The notes: generated by a model from the sequence alone, not told the origin. Positions 39,672 to 49,093 are shown, numbered from the stretch's first letter. The stretch: 64,000 bases of DNA from Streptomyces cyaneochromogenes (GCF_003963535.1 NZ_CP034539.1:7688001-7752000), one strand, 5' to 3'. Numbers and translations are program-made.

Positions 39672-41270
39672 TCAGCGCCCTTCCCCGGCGGTCGCCGGTT
39701 CCGCCGGCGCCGGGATCGCGCCGGTCTCGTCGGCGTCGGGGGCCTCCTCGTCGCCGCCCGCCGGGACGTGCCGCAGCAGCACCATCGCGGCGATGGCCAC
39801 CACCGCGACGATCGCCCCCGCGAGACCGCTCGCGAGGTTCAGGCCGTTGGTGAACGCCTCCCGGGCCTGGTCCAGGAGCTCGGGGCTCACCGAGCCGGAC
39901 ACGGCGTCGGCGCCCGCGAGGGTGTCGCGCACCGTGCTCTCGACCGACGCCGGGAGGTCCTGCGGCAGGGCACCGCCGATCTCGTCCCGGTACACGGCGG
40001 TCACGACACTGCCCAGCCCGGCGATGCCCAGCCCGATGCCGAACTCCATGGCCGTCTCCGACATCGCCGCGGCCGAACCGGCCTTCTCCGGCGGCGCCGA
40101 GCCGACGACCAGGTCCGTGCCGAGCACCATCATCGGGCTGATGCCGGTGTAGATGAGCACGAAGCCGGTCACCAGCAGCGGCAGCCCGTCGACGCTGTCG
40201 ACCATGGCGATCAGGGCGTACCCCAGCACCGAGAGGAACAGCGCACCGCCGACGACGAACCCGGGTCGCACCTTGGCGGCGATCGCCGGCGTCAGCGACG
40301 ACGCCACGATCAGCGCGCCGGCCGCGGGCAGCAGCCACAGGCCCGCCTTGATCGGCGACTGGCCCGCCACCAGCTGGAGGTACTGCGTGATGAACAGGTA
40401 CAGCCCGCCCATGAGGCCGAGGCCGAGCAGCAGCACCAGCAGCGCCGCGGTGAACGCCCGGTTCTTGAACAGCCGCAGGTCCAGCAGCGGGTCGGCCAGC
40501 TTGCGCTGACGCTGCACGAAGACCACGCCGAAGACCACACCGACCAGGAGAGTGCCGATCGCGACGCCGTCGACCCCGTGCTCGGCCAGGCGCTTGATGC
40601 CGTAGATCACCGGCAGCACCGTGACCAGGGACAGCGCCACGCTGGCCAGGTCGATGCGGCCCGCGTCGGTGTCCTTGTACTCGGGGAGCAGCAGCGGCGT
40701 CGCCACCAGGAGCACCACCATCACCGGCACGGCGAGCAGGAACACCGAACCCCACCAGAACCACTCCAGCAGCGCACCGCCCAGCACCGGACCGACGGCG
40801 ATACCGACCGAGAAGCAGGTCACCCACACACTGATGGCGACGCCGCGCTGACGGGGGTCCTGGAACATGTTGCTGATCAGCGCCAGCGTCGACGGCATCA
40901 GCGTGGCACCGGTGATACCGAGCAGCGCGCGGGCCGCGATCAGCATCTCCGGGCTGGTGGCCGTCGCGGCGAGGACCGAGGCGAGACCGAAGCCGAGCGC
41001 GCCGATCATCAGCAGCTTGCGCCGGCCGATCCGGTCACCGAGCGTGCCCGCGGTCACCAGGAAACCGGCGATCATGAAGCCGTAGATGTCGACGGTCCAC
41101 AGCAGTTCGGTGCTGCTCGGCTTGAGGTCCGCGCTGATGTGCGGGACCGCGAGGTTCAGCACGGTCGCGTCGAGGGCCAGCAGGATCGTGGGGAGCGTGA
41201 GCACGAAGAGCCCGAGCCACTCCCGTGGGCCGGCCCTGAGGTCCGCGGAGGCCTGGGTATCTGTCGTCAT
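39672..41270 (-). CDS. MFS drug exporter, DHA2 (14-helix) type
   Basis: This 532-residue protein begins the first helix with the DHA2 signature ALDATVLNLAVPHI. MFS motif A, GDRIGRRK, follows helix 2, and a Gly/Pro-rich motif C (GIAVGPVLGGALLEWF) lies in helix 5. The count of hydrophobic stretches fits 14 helices, and the tail after the last is acidic. Known family role: proton-driven efflux of hydrophobic or cationic compounds. Here it most likely exports the alkaloid and protects the producer. The start is ATG 41270 with GGAGGG 7-8 bases before it; an in-frame ATG at 41285 overlaps that ribosome site and is less likely. It follows the FMN-reductase gene by 89 bases, probably in one leftward transcript. 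Confidence 0.92.
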   Translation of the reverse strand: MTTDTQASADLRAGPREWLGLFVLTLPTILLALDATVLNLAVPHISADLKPSSTELLWTVDIYGFMIAGFLVTAGTLGDRIGRRKLLMIGALGFGLASVLAATATSPEMLIAARALLGITGATLMPSTLALISNMFQDPRQRGVAISVWVTCFSVGIAVGPVLGGALLEWFWWGSVFLLAVPVMVVLLVATPLLLPEYKDTDAGRIDLASVALSLVTVLPVIYGIKRLAEHGVDGVAIGTLLVGVVFGVVFVQRQRKLADPLLDLRLFKNRAFTAALLVLLLGLGLMGGLYLFITQYLQLVAGQSPIKAGLWLLPAAGALIVASSLTPAIAAKVRPGFVVGGALFLSVLGYALIAMVDSVDGLPLLVTGFVLIYTGISPMMVLGTDLVVGSAPPEKAGSAAAMSETAMEFGIGLGIAGLGSVVTAVYRDEIGGALPQDLPASVESTVRDTLAGADAVSGSVSPELLDQAREAFTNGLNLASGLAGAIVAVVAIAAMVLLRHVPAGGDEEAPDADETGAIPAPAEPATAGEGR

Positions 41271-41359
41271 GGGGGAACCCTCCATGGTTCGTGGGTCGTT
41301 GCGCCCCGGTGGTCCGGGGCAGGGGACGGGGGCGGGGCACCGGCTGGGCGCCCCGGGGG

Positions 41360-41947
41360 TCAGGACTCGTACGGACGGCTGTCGCGGGCGTCGTGCAGGA
41401 CGCGCGCCCACCAGGTGAGCTGGTCGAGCGTCGTCTTGACGGCGGCCGTGAAATGCGTGGACGTCTTGGGCCAGTGGCCGTCGGCGTCGAACTCGTCCCA
41501 GTAGTTGGGGATGCTGATGCCGTCGCGGATCGCGACCGCGTGGACCTCGGTGAAGGCGCTGCGCAGTTGCTCGGTGGCGTGCAGCCCGCCGGACGGACCG
41601 CCGTAGGACAGGAACGCGACCGGCTTGGCCTTCCACTCGTCCAGGTACCAGTCGATGGCGGTCTTGAGCGGTGCCGGGAAGCTGCGGTTGTACTCCGGGG
41701 TCACGACGACGAAGGCGTCGGCGGCCGCGAGCCGAGGAGCCAGCTCCGCCACGGGACGGGGCAGCTCCTCGCACTCGTCACCGAGCGTGTCGGGCAGGTT
41801 CGTGTCGGCCAGGTCGATCAGGTCGACGTCGAAGTCCCTGCGCCGGCGGGCGTGCCCGGTGAACCACCGGGCCGCGGTGGGACCGAAGCGACCCCGGCGC
41901 GTACTGCCGATGATGATCGCCAACCGCAGAGGGCTGTTGTCGGACAT
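41360..41947 (-). CDS. NADPH-dependent FMN reductase (flavodoxin fold)
   Basis: This 195-residue protein opens with the FMN-phosphate loop IIGSTRRGRFGP and contains TPEYNRSFPAPLKTAIDW and SYGGPSGGLHATEQLR, all hallmarks of the NADPH:FMN reductase/azoreductase family. It could supply reduced flavin to a monooxygenase or act on an unsaturated intermediate directly. The start is ATG 41947 with CAGGAG upstream. It is divergent from the AfsR-like regulator across 137 bases and precedes the exporter gene. It is a different family from the HpaC-like reductase at 51609, so the cluster has two flavin reductases. Confidence 0.9.
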   Translation of the reverse strand: MSDNSPLRLAIIIGSTRRGRFGPTAARWFTGHARRRRDFDVDLIDLADTNLPDTLGDECEELPRPVAELAPRLAAADAFVVVTPEYNRSFPAPLKTAIDWYLDEWKAKPVAFLSYGGPSGGLHATEQLRSAFTEVHAVAIRDGISIPNYWDEFDADGHWPKTSTHFTAAVKTTLDQLTWWARVLHDARDSRPYES

Positions 41948-42012
41948 CGGATGCTCCTGCGCCGGGTCGGCGGTGCCGACGGTGGTGGACGTGTTCCAGC
42001 CTGCGGCGGGGC

Positions 42013-42045
42013 GCTCACGGCCCGCTCACGGTCCGCTCACGGTCG
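42013..42045. promoter_or_regulatory. Three 11-bp direct repeats (SARP/AfsR/PhoP-box-like)
   Basis: Three adjacent units of GCTCACGGYCC start at 42013, 42024 and 42035. The core TCACGG(C/T) recurs every 11 bases with 4-base spacers, the geometry of SARP/AfsR sites and of PHO boxes (established). They lie between the FMN-reductase gene and the AfsR-like gene, 40-72 bases before the latter's start. A second element, CGTCAC/GTGACG at 42056-42081, overlaps the presumed promoter. Confidence 0.6.
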
Positions 42046-42084
42046 ACTCCCGGCACGTCACGGGGCTGCGTTAACGTGACGCCC

Positions 42085-45000
42085 ATGCGATTCGGAGTGC
42101 TGGGGCCACTGGCCGTGTGGCGGGCGGACGGCGGCCTCGTCACCGTCCCCGGGCTCAAGACCCGAGCGCTGCTGGCCGCTCTGCTGTCGCACGAGGGCCG
42201 CCCCGTGTCCGCGGACCGGCTCGTCGACGAGCTGTGGGACGAGCGGGAGCTCCCGGGCAACCCCTCCGCCGCCCTCCAGACCAAGGTCTGGCAGCTGCGG
42301 AAGGTGTTCGAGGACGCGGAGGCGGGCGGCCGCGAGCTGCTGACCCTGCGCGACGACGGCTATCTGCTGCGTACGGAACCCGAGAGCGTCGACATGGACC
42401 GGTTCGCGGCCCTGACCGCCCGCGCCCGGGCCGCCGACGACCCCGGCACCCGCGCGGCACTCCTCTCCGACGGCCTCGCGCTGTGGCGGGGCGAGGCGTT
42501 CTCCGGCTTCGAGGACGCCGCGTTCGCCCGCCCCCTCGTCACCCGCCTCGAAGAGGCCCGCCTCGCCGCCCTCGAAGCCCTCGCCGAGGCCCGGATCGAA
42601 CTGGGCGAACACCTCGACGTGGCGGGAGAACTGCACGAACTCGTCGTACGCCACCCGCTGCGCGAGCGGTTGCGCGCCCTGCAGATGCGCGCGCTCTACG
42701 CGGCCGGCCGGGTGAGCGAGGCCCTGGCCTGCTACCAGGAGCTACGCACCCGGCTCGCCGACGAACTGGGCCTGGACCCCAGCCCCGAACTCACCGCCCT
42801 GCACCAGGCGATGCTGGAGCGGGACGCGGAGCTGGAGGCTCCCTCCACGGCCGTGGCGGCCCCCCGGCGACGCGCCGCCACGAACCTGCCCGCTCCACTG
42901 ACCGAGCTCGTCGGCCGTGAGGGCGCGGTGGCCGAGGTGAAGGGCCTGTTCGCCACCGCGCGGCACGTGACGCTCACCGGCTCCGGCGGTGTCGGCAAGA
43001 CCAGGCTCGCACTGGAGACGGCGGCCCGGCTGGCCGACGACTTCCCCGACGGTGCCTGGCTGGTCGAGCTCGCCGCGCTCGGCCGTACCGCCGGCGCGAA
43101 CGCGGTGGACCCGGTGGCGGAGGCCGTGATGACGGCACTCGGCATCCGGGAGGAGCCGGGGCCGGCCTCTCGCGGTGCGAACGGACCTTCCTCACCCGCC
43201 GAGAGCCTGGCCGAGGCGCTCGCCGGCAAACGGCTGCTGCTGCTCCTCGACAACTGCGAGCACATCGTCGACGCGGTCGCCGAACTCGCGGCGCTGCTGC
43301 TGAAGCGGTCCCCCGAGCTGCGGATCCTGGCCACCAGCCAGGAACCGTTCGGGGTCCTCGGCGAGGTGGTGTGGGCCGTGCCCCCGCTGGAGGTGCCCGA
43401 CCCCGCGCGCGAGGCGGGCCTCGACGAGGTGGCCCGTTCCAGCGCCGTCGAGCTGTTCGTCGCCCGGGCCGCCGCCACGGCACCCGGCTTCACGCTCGAC
43501 GACGGCAACGCCCGGGACGTGTCGGTGATCTGCCGTCGACTCGACGGGATCCCCCTGGCCCTCGAACTGGCCGCCACCCGGGTACGGGCCCTCGGGGTGC
43601 GAGGGCTGATCACCCGCCTCGACGACCGCTTCCGGCTCCTCGCCACCGGATACCGGGGTGCCCCGCCCCGCCAGCAGACGCTCCGGGCGATGATCGACTG
43701 GAGCTGGGACCTGCTGACCGGCCCCGAGCGCGCCGTACTGCGCCGCCTCGCCGTCCACGCCGAAGGGTGCACCCTGGTGGCGGCGGAGGCCGTCTGCGCC
43801 GGGGCAGAGGTGCACCCCGACGACGTACTCGACCTGCTCGCCCGCCTGGTAGCCCGCTCACTGGTCGTCATGACCGACAGCGGTGACGAGCCCCGCTACC
43901 GGCTGCTCGAATCCGTCGCGGACTACGGTCTGGCCCGCCTGGACGAGGCGGGTGAGAGCGAGGACGCACTGCGGCGCCACCGCCGGTACTACATCGAACT
44001 GGCCGAACGCGCGGCGCCGTTGATGCGGGGTCCCGAGCAGGGCCGATGGCTGCGCCTGCTGGACGCGGAGGCCGCCAACGTCCGCCGGGTGCTCGACCAC
44101 GCCATCCAGCAGGGCGCCGTCGAGGACGTCCTCAGGCTCGTCAACGCGCTGGTCTGGTACTGGTTCCTGCGCGGCCGGCTCCGCGAGGCGGGCCGCTCGC
44201 TGGAGGCGGCGCTCGCGGCGACGGAGCGGACCGAGGCCACCCGCGCCTCGCGGGCCGTGGCCTCCCTGCGGGCGCGGGCCCGGGCGTGGCGAGCGGGGTT
44301 CGCCGTGCTCGTCGGCGACGGCAGCGAGCGGACGCAGTACAGCCGGGTCGCGGATGAGCTGTTCCGGGAGCTGACGGACCCTCGGGAGCGGGCCGGAGCA
44401 CAGTGGTTCCTCGGCTTCGCCCTGTTCGGCGTCGGCGACCAGGCCGCCAGCGAGGAACTCATCGACCAGGCACTCGAAGGGTTCCAGGCCCTCGGCGACA
44501 CCTGGGGCACCGCCGCCGCGCTGAGCGTACGGGCCAACCAGGCGCATGTGCGGGGCGACCTGGAGCGGCTCGCGCGCGACGGGCGGCGCAGCGCGGAACT
44601 CTTCGCCGAACTCGCCGACGGCTGGGGCCGGTTGCAGACCATCGAACCGCTCGCATCGCTGGCCGAGATGGCCGGCGACTACGAACGCGCGGCGCGCCTC
44701 CACCAGGACGGGCTGCGCATGGCCGAGGACCTCGGGTTGTGGCCGGAGGCCGCGGACCGGCTGACCAGCCTGGGCAGCACTGCCATGCTCACCGGCGACC
44801 ACGCCAGGGCACGGGAGTTCCACCAGCGGGCGCTTCGCCTGGCCGCCGAGCACAACTTCAAGCCGGGGGAGATCCACGCCGAGGTCGGGCTCGGCCTCGG
44901 CGCCCGCCGCGAAGGACGGCTCGACGCCGCCGAGGCCCACATGCGCCATGTGCTGCGCTGGCAGACCAAGATGTCCTTCGAGCCCGGCCGCGCGCTCGTC

Positions 45001-45369
45001 CTGGCCGAACTAGGCTTCGCCGCCGAGCAGCGGGGCGACGCGGACCAGGCCCTCAGCCTGCACCAGCAGGGCTGGACCTCGGCCCGCAACACCGGAGACG
45101 CCCGGGCCATGGCACTGGCCCTGGAGGGCCTGGCAGGCGCCCACGCCCTCGCCGGACGCCACGCGTACGCCGCCCTGCTGCTCGGCGCGGCCCATGCGGC
45201 CAGGGACTCCGTGGGCATGCCGCTTCCCCCGGCCGAACGGGGCGATGTCGACCGGATCACGGCGGCGGTTCGGGAGCACCTGGACGAGGAGGCCTATCTG
45301 GCCGCGTACCGGCGTGGTACCGGTCTGACGCCCGAGGAGGGGTTGTCGGCGGAGGCGGAGCCCTGGTGA
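42085..45369 (+). CDS. AfsR-like regulator: SARP + NB-ARC ATPase + TPR
   Basis: 1094 residues. Residues 1-95 form the SARP winged-helix domain (MRFGVLGPLAVW..., LVDELWDERELPGNP). Residues ~100-250 form the bacterial transcriptional activation domain. An NB-ARC ATPase follows, with P-loop GSGGVGKT at about 299-306 and LLLLDNCEH as the Walker B. The last ~450 residues are helical TPR-like repeats. Known family role: the DNA-binding domain recruits RNA polymerase to direct repeats, and the ATPase/TPR part senses a signal. The start chosen is ATG 42085, not GTG 42076, because SARP proteins normally begin just before the first beta strand. 11-bp direct repeats lie immediately upstream, so autoregulation or control of the divergent genes is plausible. 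Confidence 0.9.
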   Translation: MRFGVLGPLAVWRADGGLVTVPGLKTRALLAALLSHEGRPVSADRLVDELWDERELPGNPSAALQTKVWQLRKVFEDAEAGGRELLTLRDDGYLLRTEPESVDMDRFAALTARARAADDPGTRAALLSDGLALWRGEAFSGFEDAAFARPLVTRLEEARLAALEALAEARIELGEHLDVAGELHELVVRHPLRERLRALQMRALYAAGRVSEALACYQELRTRLADELGLDPSPELTALHQAMLERDAELEAPSTAVAAPRRRAATNLPAPLTELVGREGAVAEVKGLFATARHVTLTGSGGVGKTRLALETAARLADDFPDGAWLVELAALGRTAGANAVDPVAEAVMTALGIREEPGPASRGANGPSSPAESLAEALAGKRLLLLLDNCEHIVDAVAELAALLLKRSPELRILATSQEPFGVLGEVVWAVPPLEVPDPAREAGLDEVARSSAVELFVARAAATAPGFTLDDGNARDVSVICRRLDGIPLALELAATRVRALGVRGLITRLDDRFRLLATGYRGAPPRQQTLRAMIDWSWDLLTGPERAVLRRLAVHAEGCTLVAAEAVCAGAEVHPDDVLDLLARLVARSLVVMTDSGDEPRYRLLESVADYGLARLDEAGESEDALRRHRRYYIELAERAAPLMRGPEQGRWLRLLDAEAANVRRVLDHAIQQGAVEDVLRLVNALVWYWFLRGRLREAGRSLEAALAATERTEATRASRAVASLRARARAWRAGFAVLVGDGSERTQYSRVADELFRELTDPRERAGAQWFLGFALFGVGDQAASEELIDQALEGFQALGDTWGTAAALSVRANQAHVRGDLERLARDGRRSAELFAELADGWGRLQTIEPLASLAEMAGDYERAARLHQDGLRMAEDLGLWPEAADRLTSLGSTAMLTGDHARAREFHQRALRLAAEHNFKPGEIHAEVGLGLGARREGRLDAAEAHMRHVLRWQTKMSFEPGRALVLAELGFAAEQRGDADQALSLHQQGWTSARNTGDARAMALALEGLAGAHALAGRHAYAALLLGAAHAARDSVGMPLPPAERGDVDRITAAVREHLDEEAYLAAYRRGTGLTPEEGLSAEAEPW

Positions 45370-45435
45370 CCGGCCGGGGGCATGGCGCCGGCTCTGTGAG
45401 GCCGTGCGGGTGTCCACGGCCTCTGGCCGGGGTTG

Positions 45436-45540
45436 CACGCGTACGCCGCCCTGCTGCTTGACGCGGCCCATGTGGCCACTCCGTACCGGCGCGGTACCGG
45501 GCTGACGCCCGAAGAGGGGTTGTCCGCGGAACCCCGGTGA
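45436..45540 (+). pseudogene. Remnant of a duplicated AfsR-like 3' end
   Basis: Just after the AfsR-like gene the DNA repeats two pieces of its 3' end. 45436-45480 matches 45161-45205 (HAYAALLLGAAHAA became HAYAALLLDAAHVA). 45484-45530 matches 45307-45353 (YRRGTGLTPEEGLSAE is kept). The roughly 100 bases that should separate them are deleted. The fused frame still ends in a stop at 45538-45540 but has no start or upstream domains. It is a decayed partial tandem copy, not a working gene. Apart from this fragment, the 45370-45715 gap holds only the promoter and ribosome site of the next gene. Confidence 0.8.
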
Positions 45541-45715
45541 CCTGCCGGGCGGGCCCACCGCCCGCAGACTGCTCAGTGACCGGCCGATGAGAGGCCGACC
45601 CTAGCCTCACAGAGGCACCGGGACCTCCCCCTCGCACGCGCTTACCGCCGCCGCGGCAGGGTCCCGCGCGCCCAGGTCCATTGACGCACCATCGGAAAAG
45701 GAAACTGGGGACGAA

Positions 45716-47287
45716 ATGACTGAAGCCGCCGCGCCCGTGCTCGCCGACGCCAACGTGCGACAGATGCTCTCTCCGTTCGGGCTCGACATCGAGTACACCC
45801 GAGCCGAGGGCAACGCTCTCCACTACACCGACGAAGAGGGCCGCGAGCACCGGGTCGTGGACTTCGCCTGCGGCTTCGGGTCCCTGATGCTCGGCCACAA
45901 CAACTCCGAGATCGCCGAGCGTGCCAAGGAGATCCTGGACGCCAAGGTGCCGGTGCACACCCAGCTGGCACAGCACTCGCACACCAACGACCTCGCCCGC
46001 GCGCTGAACGAGATCATCGCGCGCGAACTGCACACCGACGAGCCTTACTACGCCCTCTTCGGCAACTCCGGCGCGGAGGCCGTCGAAATCGCGATCAAGC
46101 ACGCGGAGTTCGACCGGCTGCAGCGGGCGCGGGAGCTCCTCGACGGCGTCGAGGACAACATCGCGGCCGTCCGCGACGCCGTGAGCGACGGGGGCGCGCA
46201 GGTGTCGCCCGAGGCCTACGCCCTGGCCGGTGTCGCGGGAAGCGCCGGCCTCGAGGACCTGGTCGCCGAGGTCCGGCGGCACAACGAGGCGGCGGCGGCC
46301 ACCCCGCCGCTCTTCCTCACCATCGAGGGGTCCTTCCACGGGAAGCTGGCGAGCAGCATCCAGCTCACCTACAACGAGATGTTCCGCCTGCCGTTCAAGT
46401 CGCTGTCCGCGCAGGCGCGGTTCGTCCCCGCCGACCAGCCCGACGCTCTCGCCAAGATCGTCAGCGACGAGCGCGTCGCGGTGCTCGACCTCGTCGTAGA
46501 GGACGGCGTGGTCCGCGTCGTCGAGCGCGACTTCCCCGTCTTCGGTGCCTTCTTCCTGGAGCCCATCCGGGGCGAGGCGGGAATCCGTCCGCTCAGCGAG
46601 GAGTTCGCGCGGACCATCCAGCAGGTGTGCGCCGAGCTGGGCTGCCCGGTCGTCTCCGACGAGATCCAGTGCGGCACAGGCCGCTCCGGTGCCTTCTTCG
46701 CCGCGTCGCACATCGGGCTGGTCGGCGACTACATCATCCTCGCCAAGAGCCTGGCCGGCGGCATCGCCAAGACCGGCGTCGTGCTCGTCCGGGAGGGCCG
46801 CTACCGCAACGACTTCGAGCTCATCCACAGCTCGACCTTCGGCAAGGACAGCTTCTCCTCCCTGATCGCCCTCAAGGTGATCGAGATGCTGGAGGCGGAC
46901 GGCGGGGCGGCGTACCGCGCCGCCGAGGAGCGCGGCGCCAAGCTGAAGACCATGCTCGAAGCGGTCCGCGCCGACTTCCCCGACGTCGTCAAGGACGTGC
47001 GCGGCCGGGGCCTGATGCTGGGGCTGGAGTTCCACGACCAGTCGGAGGCCGCCTCCGAGATCATTCGCGAGCAGACCCAGCACGGCTACATCGGGTTCGC
47101 CGTGGCCGGCTACCTCCTGCGCAAGCACGGCATCCGTACCTTCACCACCGCGAGCGCCCTGCACACGTTCCGGTTCGAGCCGTCCATCTACCTCGGCGAC
47201 GAGGACATCGCCCAGCTGGAGACGGCCCTGCGCGCCGTGTGCGGCGTCCTGCGGCGCCAGGACGAGAAGGGGTTCGCCGTCGTCTGA
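45716..47287 (+). CDS. Class III PLP aminotransferase, copy 1
   Basis: This 523-residue fold-type I enzyme has FGNSGAEAVE (PLP phosphate site), SDEIQCGTGRSG (the Asp that contacts the pyridine N) and ILAKSLAGG, whose Lys344 should form the Schiff base. It is longer than the usual ~430 residues because of an insert of about 70 residues (~140-205) between KHAEFDR and the FHGK strand. Proposed role: transaminates the terminal aldehyde released by the PKS reductase to the amine that closes onto the C5 ketone. Such an aminotransferase is the hallmark of this alkaloid family. ATG 45716. A paralogue follows at 47471, with a terminator hairpin between them. Confidence 0.93.
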   Translation: MTEAAAPVLADANVRQMLSPFGLDIEYTRAEGNALHYTDEEGREHRVVDFACGFGSLMLGHNNSEIAERAKEILDAKVPVHTQLAQHSHTNDLARALNEIIARELHTDEPYYALFGNSGAEAVEIAIKHAEFDRLQRARELLDGVEDNIAAVRDAVSDGGAQVSPEAYALAGVAGSAGLEDLVAEVRRHNEAAAATPPLFLTIEGSFHGKLASSIQLTYNEMFRLPFKSLSAQARFVPADQPDALAKIVSDERVAVLDLVVEDGVVRVVERDFPVFGAFFLEPIRGEAGIRPLSEEFARTIQQVCAELGCPVVSDEIQCGTGRSGAFFAASHIGLVGDYIILAKSLAGGIAKTGVVLVREGRYRNDFELIHSSTFGKDSFSSLIALKVIEMLEADGGAAYRAAEERGAKLKTMLEAVRADFPDVVKDVRGRGLMLGLEFHDQSEAASEIIREQTQHGYIGFAVAGYLLRKHGIRTFTTASALHTFRFEPSIYLGDEDIAQLETALRAVCGVLRRQDEKGFAVV

Positions 47288-47335
47288 CGGGCGGAGCGAC
47301 ACCTCCAGGGCCGGCACGGGCCGGCGAGCCGAGCG

Positions 47336-47377
47336 AGTGGGGCACGGCCGACCGGGGACGGACGGCCGTGCCCCACT
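47336..47377 (+). terminator. Terminator between the two aminotransferase genes
   Basis: Perfect 15-bp arms (47336-47350 and 47363-47377) with a 12-base loop, 49 bases after the first aminotransferase stop. It suggests that the second gene has its own promoter or is expressed at a lower, read-through level. Confidence 0.75.
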
Positions 47378-47470
47378 TCCGTCGTGCGCGGCGCCGTCGG
47401 CCGCGCCGCCCCGCCGCACCCGCAAACGAACAGCCGGGGCCCAACGCCCCCGGATCCCAAAGGAGTCGAC

Positions 47471-49060
47471 ATGAACGCCACAGCCTCCGAAACCGGTCTC
47501 GCGGAACCCCACCTCGCCGAGGTGCTGGCCGCCGTCGGACTCGACGTCGAGTATGTCCGGGCGGAGGGCAACACCCTCTACCGACTCGACGAGGATCAGC
47601 GCGAGGTCCCCGTACTCGATTTCGTGGGGGGCTTCGGGTCGCTGATCCTCGGGCACAACCACCCCGAGATCGTGGCCTTCGCCCAGGACCTGCTCCGCTC
47701 GCGGCTCCCGATCCACGCGCAGTTCTCGCGGGCCCCGCACGCCAACCGGCTGGCCGCCGCCCTCAACTCCGTACTGAGCCGAGAACTGGGCGACGACGAG
47801 CGCTACTTCGCGATCTTCGCCAACAGCGGTGCGGAGGCGGTCGAGGCGGCCGTCAAGCACGCCGAGTTCGACCGGATGCTCAAGGTGGCCGCCCTGAGCG
47901 AGGAGATCAACGACCACGTCGCGCGGATACGCACCCTGGTCCGGGACGGCCTCGTCGTGCCGGCGGCGGGCGCCCACGAGAGGTTCGGCGACGCGGACCG
48001 CTCCGGTGACCCGGTGCGGGACATCGAGGAGCTGATCGCCCGCGTCGATCGCTGGAACGCCCCGCGGCTGTCCAGGGCGCCCCTCTTCCTCGCTCCCGAA
48101 GGCGCCTTCCACGGCAAGCTCGTGGGCAGTGTGCAGCTCACCCACAACGAGGCCTTCCGGACGCCCTTCAAGGCGCTGGCCGCGCAGGCCCGCTTCGTCC
48201 CCCTCGACCAGCCGGAAGCCATCCGCAAGACCATCGACGCCGAGCGGACCGTGCTCCTCGACCTGGCCGTCGAGGACGGCACCGTCACCGTGGTCGAGCG
48301 GGACTTCCCCGTCTTCTGCGCCTTCGTCCTGGAACCCATTCAGGGGGAGGGCGGCATCAACGTGGTCAGCCGGGAGTTCGCCGAGGCGGTCCGCAAGGCC
48401 TGCGACGCGATCGACTGCCCCGTCGTCGTCGACGAGATCCAGAGCGGCATGGGGCGCTCGGGCGCCTTCCTCGCCAGCTCGCTCATCGGGCTGCGCGGTG
48501 ACTACTACACCCTCGCCAAGAGCCTGGGCGGCGGCGTCGCCAAGACGTCGGTCGCGCTGATCCGGGAGTCGCGCTACCGCAAGGAGTTCGAGCTCGTCCA
48601 CAGCTCGACCTTCGCCAAGGACGGATTCTCCAGCCTCGTCGCGCTCAAGGTGCTGGAACTCCTGGAGGCCGACGACGGCCGGCTGTACCGCGTCGTCGAG
48701 GAGCGCGGCAGGAGCCTGAGGGCGATGCTCGACGCGGTCAGGGCCGAGTTCCCCGACATCCTCAAGGACGTGCGCGGTGCCGGTCTGATGCTGGGCGTGG
48801 AGTTCCAGGACCAGTCGGGGTCCACCGCCGCGACCATCCAGGGTCTTTCCCGCTCCGGCTTCCTCGGCTACGCCGTGGCCGGGTACCTGCTGCGCGGCCA
48901 CGGCGTCCGGCTCTTCCCGACCGGCAGCGCTGCGAACACGCTGCGCCTGGAGCCCTCCGCCGGACTGACCGACGCCGAGATCGCCCAGCTGGAAGCGGCC
49001 CTCAAGGACGTCTGCGCCGTTCTGCGCGACCAGGACGAGGGCCGCTTCATGGCGTCCTGA
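47471..49060 (+). CDS. Class III PLP aminotransferase, copy 2
   Basis: 529 residues, collinear along its whole length with the preceding aminotransferase and, by eye, about half identical to it, including the same atypical insert. FANSGAEAVE, VDEIQSGMGRSG and TLAKSLGGG (Lys350) are intact, so it should be active. The substrate-facing parts differ from copy 1, for example HTQLAQHSHTND against HAQFSRAPHANR. It may transaminate another carbonyl (C5, or a later oxidation product), prefer another amino donor, or be a redundant duplicate. ATG 47471 has AAAGGAG 6 bases before it. Confidence 0.93.
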   Translation: MNATASETGLAEPHLAEVLAAVGLDVEYVRAEGNTLYRLDEDQREVPVLDFVGGFGSLILGHNHPEIVAFAQDLLRSRLPIHAQFSRAPHANRLAAALNSVLSRELGDDERYFAIFANSGAEAVEAAVKHAEFDRMLKVAALSEEINDHVARIRTLVRDGLVVPAAGAHERFGDADRSGDPVRDIEELIARVDRWNAPRLSRAPLFLAPEGAFHGKLVGSVQLTHNEAFRTPFKALAAQARFVPLDQPEAIRKTIDAERTVLLDLAVEDGTVTVVERDFPVFCAFVLEPIQGEGGINVVSREFAEAVRKACDAIDCPVVVDEIQSGMGRSGAFLASSLIGLRGDYYTLAKSLGGGVAKTSVALIRESRYRKEFELVHSSTFAKDGFSSLVALKVLELLEADDGRLYRVVEERGRSLRAMLDAVRAEFPDILKDVRGAGLMLGVEFQDQSGSTAATIQGLSRSGFLGYAVAGYLLRGHGVRLFPTGSAANTLRLEPSAGLTDAEIAQLEAALKDVCAVLRDQDEGRFMAS

Positions 49061-49093
49061 CCTCGCTCTTCCCGTCCGTGACGCCCCGGCCCG

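Noticed and set aside
39229..41360. Long minus-strand frames overlapping the exporter gene in another phase
   Set aside because: They are Arg/Gly/Ala-rich out-of-frame translations of the MFS and FMN-reductase genes, which have clear motifs and ribosome sites.
45370..45715. A small independent gene between the AfsR-like and aminotransferase genes
   Set aside because: The only open frame with recognisable sequence is the truncated copy of the AfsR-like 3' end, without a start codon.
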